A stretch of 5,825 nucleotides of DNA from Methylophilaceae bacterium UBA7525. GTDB lineage: Bacteria > Pseudomonadota > Gammaproteobacteria > Burkholderiales > Methylophilaceae. Below, piece after piece: positions 1-5,825 of this stretch (its first letter is position 1; each line of letters opens with the position of its first letter). The notes under the pieces were generated by a model. That model did no database searches and was not told where the DNA came from. It saw only the letters and a list, made by a program, of their open reading frames with translations. A program made the translations under genes and the position numbers. The DNA lies in assembly GCA_002479405.1 (NCBI GenBank), contig DLMX01000112.1:6256-12080 (forward strand). Reading direction: 5' to 3'.

Positions 1-59
1 TGGTACTGACAGTTCTAACAGCGGCCACACTTCACCCCCACCAGGAAATGACCCAATGA
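1..59 (+). CDS. 3' end of an unidentified upstream gene (partial)
   Basis: Reading from base 3, this frame is open to a TGA at 57-59 and gives the C-terminal peptide VLTVLTAATLHPHQEMTQ. The stop overlaps the ATG of the next gene (ATG 56-58, TGA 57-59), the ATGA arrangement typical of translationally coupled genes in an operon. That overlap is the main reason to believe the frame. The visible peptide is too short to assign a family. By context it could be another sugar-modification enzyme, but nothing in the sequence shows that. The other open frame here, from base 2, is in phase with the acyltransferase gene and reads through it without a stop, so an N-terminally longer version of that protein is a less likely alternative. 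Confidence 0.45.
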   Translation, partial: VLTVLTAATLHPHQEMTQ

Positions 60-721
60 AATTGTACTTACTTGGTGCCAGCAACCCAGAAACCATTAGG
101 GTTATAAATGCAGTCAGAAGACAAACACCAAACATTGAATTCCCTGGACTGCTCGACAACGACAAGGAGAAACATGGAGATAATCTATACGGTATCCCAA
201 TTCTGGGTGGGAGCGAATTAATACCAACACTCGCAAACGCTGACACCGCTTTTGTAAGCTTGGTTACAGGATCAACTTTGGCACGATACGAAACCGGCCT
301 GTCCATTATAAAAAATGGCGGCAGGCTCGGAAACCTTATTCATCCATCAGTCGATCTAACAATGACCCAATGGGGCCTCGGAAACTATATACAAGAAGCA
401 GTTATTACACAAGCAGAGGTCCAGATAGGTGACAACACAAGCATTCACATGGGAAGCTTGATTGGGCACGAGACAACTATTGGAAACAGCTGCTTTATAG
501 CTCACGGCGTCAGCATTTCTGGATGCTGCAGAATTGGGGATGGAACATTCATTGGCACAAATGCAACCATTCTCCCCCGAATAACGATTGGACGATGGGC
601 AACTATAGGAGCTGGCTCCGTGGTCAACCGGGACATTCCAGACTATGCGGTCGCTGTAGGAAACCCCGCGAAAATCATTAAAATGAATCAAGAGCTAAAA
701 TTCAGTGGAGCGATAATCTGA
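56..721 (+). CDS. NeuD/PglD-type sugar O/N-acyltransferase (hexapeptide repeat family)
   Basis: This 221-residue protein is full length for the family. Residues 1-100 form a Rossmann-like PglD N-terminal domain (MKLYLLGAS..., then FPGLLDND and YGIPILGG). Residues 105-205 are hexapeptide repeats of a left-handed beta-helix (IGDNTSI, IGNSCFI, IGDGTFIGTNATILP, IGRWATIGAGSVV) and end in the classic VGNPAKII. Such enzymes act as trimers and move an acetyl or related acyl group from a CoA donor to an aminosugar or sugar hydroxyl. H138, in IGHETTIG, matches the position of the catalytic-base histidine of PglD; H150 follows in AHGVSISG. The usual GxGGHA nucleotide-sugar motif near the N-terminus is replaced by GASNPET. 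The start is supported by AGGA at 43-46, nine bases upstream, and by the overlap with the preceding frame. There is no signal peptide or membrane segment, so it is cytoplasmic. By context it probably acylates a flagellin-glycan aminosugar; substrate and acyl group are unknown. Confidence 0.9.
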   Translation: MKLYLLGASNPETIRVINAVRRQTPNIEFPGLLDNDKEKHGDNLYGIPILGGSELIPTLANADTAFVSLVTGSTLARYETGLSIIKNGGRLGNLIHPSVDLTMTQWGLGNYIQEAVITQAEVQIGDNTSIHMGSLIGHETTIGNSCFIAHGVSISGCCRIGDGTFIGTNATILPRITIGRWATIGAGSVVNRDIPDYAVAVGNPAKIIKMNQELKFSGAII

Positions 722-1509
722 TGAACCAAAGCAACCCTGATCAAACCTTTGAAAGCCTAAATCAGCAAAGCATAGAAGAAATGGCTTCATCAAAAGAATT
801 ATCCGCCCTTACCCTGGACTGGATAAACGAATCCTCAAAACACCGATACACATATCTTTTCACATCACTGGGCCGCCCAATAATACAGTTCCCACAGGAT
901 ATCATTGCCATCCAAGAGCTCATCTGGAAAATACGACCTGACTTGATTATTGAAACAGGAATCGCTCATGGCGGCTCCTTGATAAATAGTGCATCAATGC
1001 TTGCTTTGATCGATTTATGTGACGCGATAGCGGAAAACAAAACAATCGACCCTGCCAAGTCACAACGCAAAGTACTCGGAATTGACATTGAGATTCGCCC
1101 CCACAACAGGAAACATATCGAATCTCATCCGCTGGCATCACGAATTGAACTGATCGAAGGATCCAGTAGTGACCCCAACATCGTAAAACAGGTACATAAC
1201 ATAGCCCGTAATTATCAGCGGATACTTGTCTGCCTTGACTCAAATCACACTGAGCAACATGTTATGGCTGAGCTCGAGGCGTATGCGCAACTCACCTCAA
1301 TCGGCAGTTACTGCATCATATACGACACCATCATCGAAGACATGCCAAAGGATTCTTTCCCGGATCGCCCATGGGGCCAAGGGAACAACCCAAAAACTGC
1401 AGCAAAGAAGTTCTTGAGCAATCATCCAGAATTTATCATCGACAAAAGTATTCAGAACAAGCTCCAAATAACGGTATCTCCAGATGGCTATCTTCTGCGG
1501 ATTAAATAA
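721..1509 (+). CDS. CmcI/cephalosporin-hydroxylase family SAM-dependent O-methyltransferase
   Basis: This 262-residue protein has the class I methyltransferase fold of the CmcI family. Despite the 'cephalosporin hydroxylase' name, characterised relatives include sugar methyltransferases such as rhamnosyl O-methyltransferase. Motif I is IIETGIAHGGS (residues 76-86), the SAM-binding loop. LGIDIEI (119-125) supplies the acidic residue after strand 2. LVCLDSNHTEQHV (169-181) and YCIIYDTIIED (197-207) carry D173, D202 and D207, candidates for the divalent metal site of the family. Residues 1-55 are a helical N-terminal extension. The start is ATG, with GGAG at 707-710 inside the preceding gene; the start shares one base with that gene's TGA, so the two are probably co-translated. 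No secretion signal is seen. In this setting it most likely methylates a sugar hydroxyl of the flagellin glycan; the position methylated cannot be read from sequence. The gene is AT-rich (25 of 60 bases are G or C at 781-840), unlike the downstream glycosyltransferase. Confidence 0.85.
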   Translation: MNQSNPDQTFESLNQQSIEEMASSKELSALTLDWINESSKHRYTYLFTSLGRPIIQFPQDIIAIQELIWKIRPDLIIETGIAHGGSLINSASMLALIDLCDAIAENKTIDPAKSQRKVLGIDIEIRPHNRKHIESHPLASRIELIEGSSSDPNIVKQVHNIARNYQRILVCLDSNHTEQHVMAELEAYAQLTSIGSYCIIYDTIIEDMPKDSFPDRPWGQGNNPKTAAKKFLSNHPEFIIDKSIQNKLQITVSPDGYLLRIK

Positions 1510-1555
1510 AGGAAACTATTCATAGGCTCTTGGACCTGCTTCAAATCGCCATGCT

Positions 1556-1587
1556 CTGTGGCTTTCTAAGCAAGCCAAGACAGTTTT
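1556..1587 (+). terminator. Weak candidate rho-independent terminator
   Basis: TGGCTT at 1559-1564 and AAGCCA at 1572-1577 are perfect inverted repeats around a 7-base loop. The stem can be lengthened by CTG (1556-1558) pairing with CAG (1581-1583) across an AGA bulge, and TTTT follows at 1584-1587. It lies 47 bases after the methyltransferase stop, where a terminator would be expected. The bulge, the modest GC content and the short T run make it weak, so read-through into the glycosyltransferase gene is plausible. Confidence 0.3.
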
Positions 1588-1631
1588 CGCCTGACTCATG
1601 CAGCCAACTGGGGTTTATTTTCAGCCAGGAG

Positions 1632-1669
1632 GCGATCTCGAACGAGGGCATCGCGCTCCAGGTTGAGCG
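1632..1669 (+). other. Two adjacent hairpins in a GC-rich patch
   Basis: GCGATCTC (1632-1639) can pair with GAG (1644-1646) and, across a GGC bulge, with ATCGC (1650-1654). Immediately next, CGCTC (1654-1658) pairs with GAGCG (1665-1669) around CAGGTT. The two stems share or abut at base 1654. The patch is clearly richer in G+C than its flanks and ends some 44 bases before the glycosyltransferase start. It could be mRNA leader structure, a remnant of a REP-like element, or simply the base-pairing of a decayed coding sequence. There is no second copy in the window to test a repeat family. Confidence 0.3.
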
Positions 1670-1712
1670 TGACGAGTGCGATCAGTGAACAGTCTTTTCA
1701 TAGAATTCAAAA

Positions 1713-4700
1713 ATGTCAGCTAATACAACTCAGTTCCGCGGGCAGGGAAAACTTGCCATCCTGATCCCCACCGTACGCTGGAATCCCAGAGCACAGGCGT
1801 TGCTGGCCACATGTGCAGCAATTGCCAATGATGAGATCACGGTAATCATCGGCAACAACAGCAATCTTCCGGAAAAAAAAGACTTTCTCGATCAGCTCTG
1901 CCTATCAAACCCTTGCATCACGGCGATCACCCACCCCAAAGACATCGGCGCAACCGCCAATTTTTTCTTTCTGCACGATCAATCACAGGATTTCGAATAC
2001 TGCGCCCTCATCGGTGATGACGATTGGATGACCCCATGCTATTTCCCCGGGGCGCTGGCTTCCTTGAAACAGAATCCCACTGCCAGTTGCTGCGAGACAG
2101 GAAACGCGCTCGCCGATTTTGGTGATGGAAAACACGCCGATATCAGTCAGCCGTCAATGACCGGCAAAAACATGCTAGAGCGCTTGAGCAACTGGAGCGC
2201 AACCAGCGCCCGGGTGACGATGTATAACGCCTCCCGGCGAAGTACCGTACAAGCCGCATTGGATTACCTGAAGGCAACGCCGCTTCACGGACTGACCATG
2301 GCTGAAAACCTCTGGGAGCTAAGCCGGCTGGCGCAGGGCGATTTCGTGCGCACACCTGCCAGTAGCTATTTCATCCACTACCCTGCGCACGCCGCCAAAA
2401 TCGGCGACTCGTCCGAGCGGTTTTACAATCTGTTGTGCAGGGATGTCGGCCTATCACGCCCGGCGCTGGATTTCATGGATCTATCCTCTGCCATCCAGTG
2501 CGCGATCTTTCTGATGGGCAAGCTTTCGCCGCTGCAAAGTGATGATGAAAGATACGCGTGCGGACAGGCTGTATTCCAGCATATCTACACGAAACAGTTC
2601 CTGCCCAAGTTCCAGACTCCGGAAACCAAGGAACAGATTCTCGGCAACATCTCAGACGCTGCACTGATGCGCCGTGTGCAGGAGTTCATTGCGCCTCCTT
2701 TCGCCGTAAGACCAGTAATAAATGACGACCTGATAACCCTGTTCATCGACCTACTCGGACATTTCCAGGCCGCCCAAAGCAAGCCCGAACTAGCGCACAA
2801 GGTCAAAGATTTTTTCAAGGAAATGCTCCCTCAAGGCGTCCTTTGCCCATCAACCGAGAACATTAAATTCAGTGAAGCCCCTCGTTATAACCAAGCGTTG
2901 AATACAGGCAGCAACAATAGTTCTTTTGACCTGCCAGACTACTCCACCTGGTTAGCCAAGCGTACGGTCATCCCGGAAGAAATTCAGGCAATCGAGCACC
3001 AAGCGGCGCTGTCGAACCCTTATGGATTCCACATTGTCATACGCTTGGCGCCAGGGGAGGAATCCCGACTGGCAGACTCGCTGGACAGCATCAGCAGCCA
3101 ATTCTACCCAGCCTGGCGGCTGGATATCGTTACCGAACTCCCAACACCGGATGGTCTCGAAGATATCCCCTGCATTGGCTGGCACACGGCAGAGGAAATT
3201 CAGCACAAAGCTATTATCGACAAGCTTATCGACGCTCAGGCACTGGACTGGTGTGTTGAAATCCCAGCTGGCGCACGCCTCGACCCGCTTTATCTATGGC
3301 GATTGAGCATTGAAATACAGAAATCTCCTGAAGTGCGTTGCTTTTTCGTTGACGACGACTGCTTCGATGCATCCGGTGAGAATCGCCACTCCCCCCGCTT
3401 AAAGCCCGGCGTTAACCCTCGCGCACTGGAATCTTCGGATATGGCCGGGCCAATCTGCGTCTCACGGGACACCTGGCAATCGATCGGTGGAGCCTCCCAA
3501 TGCAGCGGCAGCCCTTGGTTCGCTCAACTTTTACGTATTTCTAAGCATTTCGGCTGGCAGTCGATCAAACATACCTCCGACGTACTAATCTCTTATCCAA
3601 ATTATTTTCCTGCAGACACCAAGTCGTGCACCACGGCACTTGCTGAATATCTCACCGACACAAACACGGAAGCCGAAATCATCCGGTTAACTCCAAGGAG
3701 CTGGTCATACCGCTGCGTATTGCGGAGCACGCCCCGAATCACGGTTGCCATCCTTTCCTCAGGCAATCGAGACTTTCTGTTCAGATGCGCAGAGAGCATC
3801 CGCTCCAATACCGACTACCCAGCGTATGAGCTGATTGTCGTCCATAGTTCTGCAGAGCACGCAACGTCGATCGATGTGCAGGGGAAACCCGTCCCGTACT
3901 ATGGGACGGCAACTTCAGATGCAGGCCACGCATCCCGCTGCAACCTTGCCGTTGAAAAAGCCACCGGTGAGTTGGTGGTGCTCATTACCGAAGAAGCACT
4001 GGTTGTGCAGAACTCATGGCTGACTGAACTGGTACGTACCGGGCTACACGATGGAATCGCCTGCGTTGCCCCACGCCTGATCCAGCCAGGCACGACTCAG
4101 ATCGAAAACATCGGCCCGGTGATAGGCTTGAAAGGTATTGCCGACTCGCCCTACCGGGATATCGCAAAACTTGGCGAAAGCGGGTATCTCGACTCCATAG
4201 ATACCCCCCGGGATATCAGCGCCCTACCTGCCGCCTGCTATCTCGTAAACAAGGCTGTCTATCAGGCCATCGGTGGCATGAACGAAACAGACTTCGGCAA
4301 GCATCTCGGCGAGATCGACATCAGCCTAAGACTAACCACAGCGGGCCATCGCCTGATCTATCAACCCCTTTCCAATGTGGTCTATCAGACAAAAACAGCC
4401 CCGGACTTCTGGAAGACCACAGCGGACATCCTGTCGGACCATCTGGACAAGATACTCGCTGAAAGCACCTTCAAAAAGAAATGGTGGCCCTCCTATGCTG
4501 TAGATCCATACTGGAACCACAAGCTCTCGCTTTCGGAGTTGAAACCCTCAACAGAGATTGAATTCATCCCCCCATGGAATACGCTTCCATCGTCGCTTCC
4601 TAAAATTCTGGCGATTGCGGTCTCCAATGCTCAGGGCGACTACCGGATCACCTCCTATCTCAATGCGGCGCGAATTGCAGGCAAGGCATCAGGCTTGGTT

Positions 4701-5588
4701 TATCGTGAAGGACGCCGCCGGCTCAGCACGCCGGAAATTGCCCGGATCAATCCAGATAGCCTCATCATCCAGAATTTCATCCACGACAGCTCAATCCAGT
4801 TCGTCAAGGCCTGGCCCGACGAAAGTACGCGCCCTTTTACCGTCTATGTTCTGGACGACCTGATCACCGGTCTCGACAAAACCAATCCATTCAAGAAGAA
4901 CATCCCAGAGGACGCCTGGGGACGTTTTGAACACATCCTGAAATCATGTGACAGATTGGTGGTGTCCACCATGTATCTCGCCGAAACTTACCGGCACCTG
5001 ATCAAGGACATCGTGGTCCTTCCCAATCGTCTGGAGCAGGAAAAATGGCTGACACTAAGAAGTCAGAGGCGCACTAGCGCCAAGCCCAGAATCGGCTGGG
5101 CCGGCGGCACAACCCATCAGGGAGATCTGCTGTTGCTCGAAGAAATCATCAAGAAAACCCGTGACGAAGCAGACTGGGTATTCTTCGGCATGTGTCCGGC
5201 AGAAATCCGGCCGCTCGTCAAAGAGTATCACCCAAGTGTCGAATTCGGATCTTACCCTGCATACCTTGCCTCACTGAACCTTGACATTGCGGTTGCACCA
5301 TTGGCCACCACCCCCTTCAACCGGGGAAAAAGCAATCTAAGACTCCTTGAATATGGGGTTCTCGGTATCCCTGTTGTGTGCACAGATATTGACCCCTACC
5401 AAGACAGTCCGGCATGCCGAGTACCCAATACCTCCGAAGCCTGGGTCTCAGCATTGCGAGAGAGAATCCATGATGCTGACGCACGGGAGTCTGAGGGCAA
5501 ACAACTGCGCCAATGGGTCCTAGATAATTTTCTACTGGAAAATCAAATTGATGAATGGTTGCGCGCCCATTTGCCATCCTACAGCTGA
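1713..5588 (+). CDS. Large multidomain glycosyltransferase, probable flagellin glycosyltransferase
   Basis: This 1291-residue cytoplasmic protein (about 140 kDa) has no signal peptide or membrane span. Segment 1 (about 10-230) is a GT2 GT-A fold opening with KLAILIPTVRW and carrying GDDDW (101-105). A mostly helical linker follows (about 230-430). Segment 2 (about 435-650) is a GT-A fold with FVDDDCFD, where D547 and D549 form the DxD metal site, then RLKPGVNP and VSRDTW. Segment 3 (about 675-900) is a GT-A fold from RITVAILSSGNRD with GGMNETDF...GEIDISLRL (854-874), but its DxD position reads TEE (759-761). Segment 4 (about 962-1288) is GT-B/GT4-like: IGWAGGTTHQGD (1127-1138) and NRGKSNLRLLEYGVLGIPVV (1203-1222), with E1213 matching the second Glu of the GT4 E-x7-E motif while the first is Gly. 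Large multi-GT proteins directly upstream of flagellin genes are the Fgt type, which build O-linked glycans on flagellin. The ATG at 1713 is the natural start just before strand 1, but it has no clear Shine-Dalgarno. The gene is GC-richer than the two before it and ends 112 bases before flagellin. Confidence 0.88.
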   Translation: MSANTTQFRGQGKLAILIPTVRWNPRAQALLATCAAIANDEITVIIGNNSNLPEKKDFLDQLCLSNPCITAITHPKDIGATANFFFLHDQSQDFEYCALIGDDDWMTPCYFPGALASLKQNPTASCCETGNALADFGDGKHADISQPSMTGKNMLERLSNWSATSARVTMYNASRRSTVQAALDYLKATPLHGLTMAENLWELSRLAQGDFVRTPASSYFIHYPAHAAKIGDSSERFYNLLCRDVGLSRPALDFMDLSSAIQCAIFLMGKLSPLQSDDERYACGQAVFQHIYTKQFLPKFQTPETKEQILGNISDAALMRRVQEFIAPPFAVRPVINDDLITLFIDLLGHFQAAQSKPELAHKVKDFFKEMLPQGVLCPSTENIKFSEAPRYNQALNTGSNNSSFDLPDYSTWLAKRTVIPEEIQAIEHQAALSNPYGFHIVIRLAPGEESRLADSLDSISSQFYPAWRLDIVTELPTPDGLEDIPCIGWHTAEEIQHKAIIDKLIDAQALDWCVEIPAGARLDPLYLWRLSIEIQKSPEVRCFFVDDDCFDASGENRHSPRLKPGVNPRALESSDMAGPICVSRDTWQSIGGASQCSGSPWFAQLLRISKHFGWQSIKHTSDVLISYPNYFPADTKSCTTALAEYLTDTNTEAEIIRLTPRSWSYRCVLRSTPRITVAILSSGNRDFLFRCAESIRSNTDYPAYELIVVHSSAEHATSIDVQGKPVPYYGTATSDAGHASRCNLAVEKATGELVVLITEEALVVQNSWLTELVRTGLHDGIACVAPRLIQPGTTQIENIGPVIGLKGIADSPYRDIAKLGESGYLDSIDTPRDISALPAACYLVNKAVYQAIGGMNETDFGKHLGEIDISLRLTTAGHRLIYQPLSNVVYQTKTAPDFWKTTADILSDHLDKILAESTFKKKWWPSYAVDPYWNHKLSLSELKPSTEIEFIPPWNTLPSSLPKILAIAVSNAQGDYRITSYLNAARIAGKASGLVYREGRRRLSTPEIARINPDSLIIQNFIHDSSIQFVKAWPDESTRPFTVYVLDDLITGLDKTNPFKKNIPEDAWGRFEHILKSCDRLVVSTMYLAETYRHLIKDIVVLPNRLEQEKWLTLRSQRRTSAKPRIGWAGGTTHQGDLLLLEEIIKKTRDEADWVFFGMCPAEIRPLVKEYHPSVEFGSYPAYLASLNLDIAVAPLATTPFNRGKSNLRLLEYGVLGIPVVCTDIDPYQDSPACRVPNTSEAWVSALRERIHDADARESEGKQLRQWVLDNFLLENQIDEWLRAHLPSYS

Positions 5589-5595
5589 AAAGAGC

Positions 5596-5622
5596 TAAAG
5601 TTTTACTTACTGAGGTCGTAAA
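5596..5622 (+). promoter_or_regulatory. Sigma-28 (FliA) promoter of the flagellin gene
   Basis: TAAAGTTT at 5596-5603 is an exact match to the sigma-28 -35 consensus. An 11-base spacer (5604-5614) leads to GTCGTAAA (5615-5622), a 5-of-8 match to GCCGATAA that keeps the G, CG and final AA. Spacing is exactly the consensus one, and the site begins only 8 bases after the glycosyltransferase stop. Transcription would start near 5629, giving a leader of about 70 bases, normal for flagellin mRNAs. Flagellin would thus be a late-class gene, made after hook completion and FlgM export, independently of the upstream genes. Confidence 0.75.
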
Positions 5623-5687
5623 TTAAACCGTGGAACTGACGTAATCGCCCTCTGGAACATCGAGTAATTGCGCCGAAAATCATCATC

Positions 5688-5693
5688 AAGGAG
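5688..5693 (+). promoter_or_regulatory. Shine-Dalgarno site of flagellin
   Basis: AAGGAG lies seven bases before the ATG at 5701. This near-perfect site and ideal spacing fix the flagellin start and fit a very highly translated gene. It contrasts with the absence of such a site before the glycosyltransferase gene. Confidence 0.85.
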
Positions 5694-5700
5694 ATTCAAA

Positions 5701-5825
5701 ATGGCACAGATCAATACCAATACCTACTCGCTCAACGCACAGCGTAACCTCGCCAAGAACTCCCTTGGCCTGTCTTCCGCCATTGAGCGTCTCTCCTCCG
5801 GCCTGCGCGTCAACTCCGCCAAGGA
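5701..5825 (+). CDS. fliC: Flagellin, N-terminal fragment (gene continues past window)
   Basis: The visible 41 codons begin MAQINTNTYSLNAQRNLAKN and continue with LSSAIERLSSGLRVNSAK, the conserved D0 segment of bacterial flagellins. This amphipathic helix packs into the inner tube of the filament, and the N-terminus also carries the flagellar type III export signal. The window ends inside the codon after K41, so the D1 helices, the variable surface domain where glycans would sit, and the C-terminal D0 helix are not seen. Codon choice (CTG/CTC, CGT/CGC, AAC, TCC, GCC) is strongly biased, as expected for an abundant protein. The gene has its own sigma-28 promoter and strong ribosome-binding site. 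Which flagellin copy it is (fliC, fliC1 or flaA) cannot be told from this part. A tyrosine at position 9, where many relatives have a small or aliphatic residue, is a mild oddity. Confidence 0.95.
   Translation, partial: MAQINTNTYSLNAQRNLAKNSLGLSSAIERLSSGLRVNSAK

Larger units (their letters stand above)
1510..1712 (+). other. Intergenic gap between methyltransferase and glycosyltransferase genes
   Basis: No convincing gene lies here. The gap begins AT-rich, holds a terminator-like hairpin at 1556-1587 and a GC-rich hairpin-forming patch at about 1625-1683, and returns to AT-rich sequence just before the ATG at 1713. Short open frames exist on both strands (about 45 codons on +, about 33-36 on -), but none has a ribosome-binding site or a recognisable product. 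The minus-strand frame covering the GC-rich patch ends in a charged, protein-like peptide (LERDALVRDRLLAENKPQ) that could be a gene remnant. I could not identify it. Confidence 0.6.

Noticed and set aside
2..55. N-terminal extension of the acyltransferase from an in-phase open frame
   Set aside because: The extension reads as a proline/serine/glycine-rich stretch without family features, while ATG 56 has a ribosome-binding site and begins directly at the first beta-strand.
356..691. A 111-codon antisense frame within the acyltransferase gene
   Set aside because: The sense strand encodes an unmistakable hexapeptide-repeat protein here; the antisense product is cysteine/serine-rich and unlike any family.
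1541..1651. A 36-residue ATG-initiated frame on the - strand of the same gap
   Set aside because: Too short, no ribosome-binding site and no recognisable product; it overlaps the terminator-like hairpin.
1551..1688. A 45-codon ATG-initiated frame on + in the gap before the glycosyltransferase gene
   Set aside because: No ribosome-binding site precedes its ATG, the product matches no family I know, and it crosses the hairpins and the composition change; most likely chance.
2143..5577. Several antisense and out-of-phase frames of 60-100 codons inside the glycosyltransferase gene
   Set aside because: They lie wholly within a gene with clear domain structure, have compositionally odd, arginine- or serine-rich products, and are shadows expected in GC-rich coding DNA.
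5589..5630. Rho-independent terminator after the glycosyltransferase gene
   Set aside because: The TTTT at 5601-5604 has no GC-rich stem before it and belongs to the sigma-28 -35 region.
5653..5671. Possible sigma-54 promoter (TGGAAC...TTGC) before flagellin
   Set aside because: GG and GC are 14 bases apart rather than the required 10, and a well-spaced sigma-28 site is present upstream.

Overview
The window holds the end of a flagellin-glycosylation cluster followed by the start of a flagellin gene, all on the + strand. The flagellin N-terminus (MAQINTNTYSLNAQRNL...), a FliA-type promoter in front of it, strong Shine-Dalgarno sites and a base composition drifting from about 42% to about 60% G+C all suggest a flagellated gammaproteobacterium, perhaps Pseudomonas-like. 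A betaproteobacterium cannot be excluded, and I could not name a genus.

Layout. Bases 1-59 look like the last codons of an upstream gene whose TGA overlaps the next ATG. Bases 56-721 encode a NeuD/PglD-type acyltransferase with a left-handed beta-helix. Its stop codon shares one base with the start of 721-1509, a class I SAM-dependent methyltransferase of the CmcI/'cephalosporin hydroxylase' family, which usually methylates sugar hydroxyls. Bases 1510-1712 are non-coding as far as I can tell. They hold a weak terminator-like hairpin and a GC-rich structured patch. Bases 1713-5588 encode a 1291-residue glycosyltransferase with three GT-A-like segments and a C-terminal GT-B-like segment. Bases 5589-5700 carry the flagellin promoter, leader and ribosome-binding site. 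Bases 5701-5825 are the first 41 codons of flagellin; the gene runs off the window.

How it fits together (inference). The acyltransferase and methyltransferase would decorate an aminosugar, probably as nucleotide sugar or on a growing glycan. The large transferase would assemble a short glycan on serine or threonine of flagellin in the cytoplasm before export. An N-acylated, O-methylated 4-amino-4,6-dideoxyglucose is the known terminal sugar of Pseudomonas syringae flagellin glycan, and this gene set would suit a sugar of that kind. The two small enzyme genes are visibly AT-richer than the transferase gene, so the cluster may be a mosaic with a junction in the 1510-1712 gap. I see no tRNA, rRNA, CRISPR array or intact mobile element.
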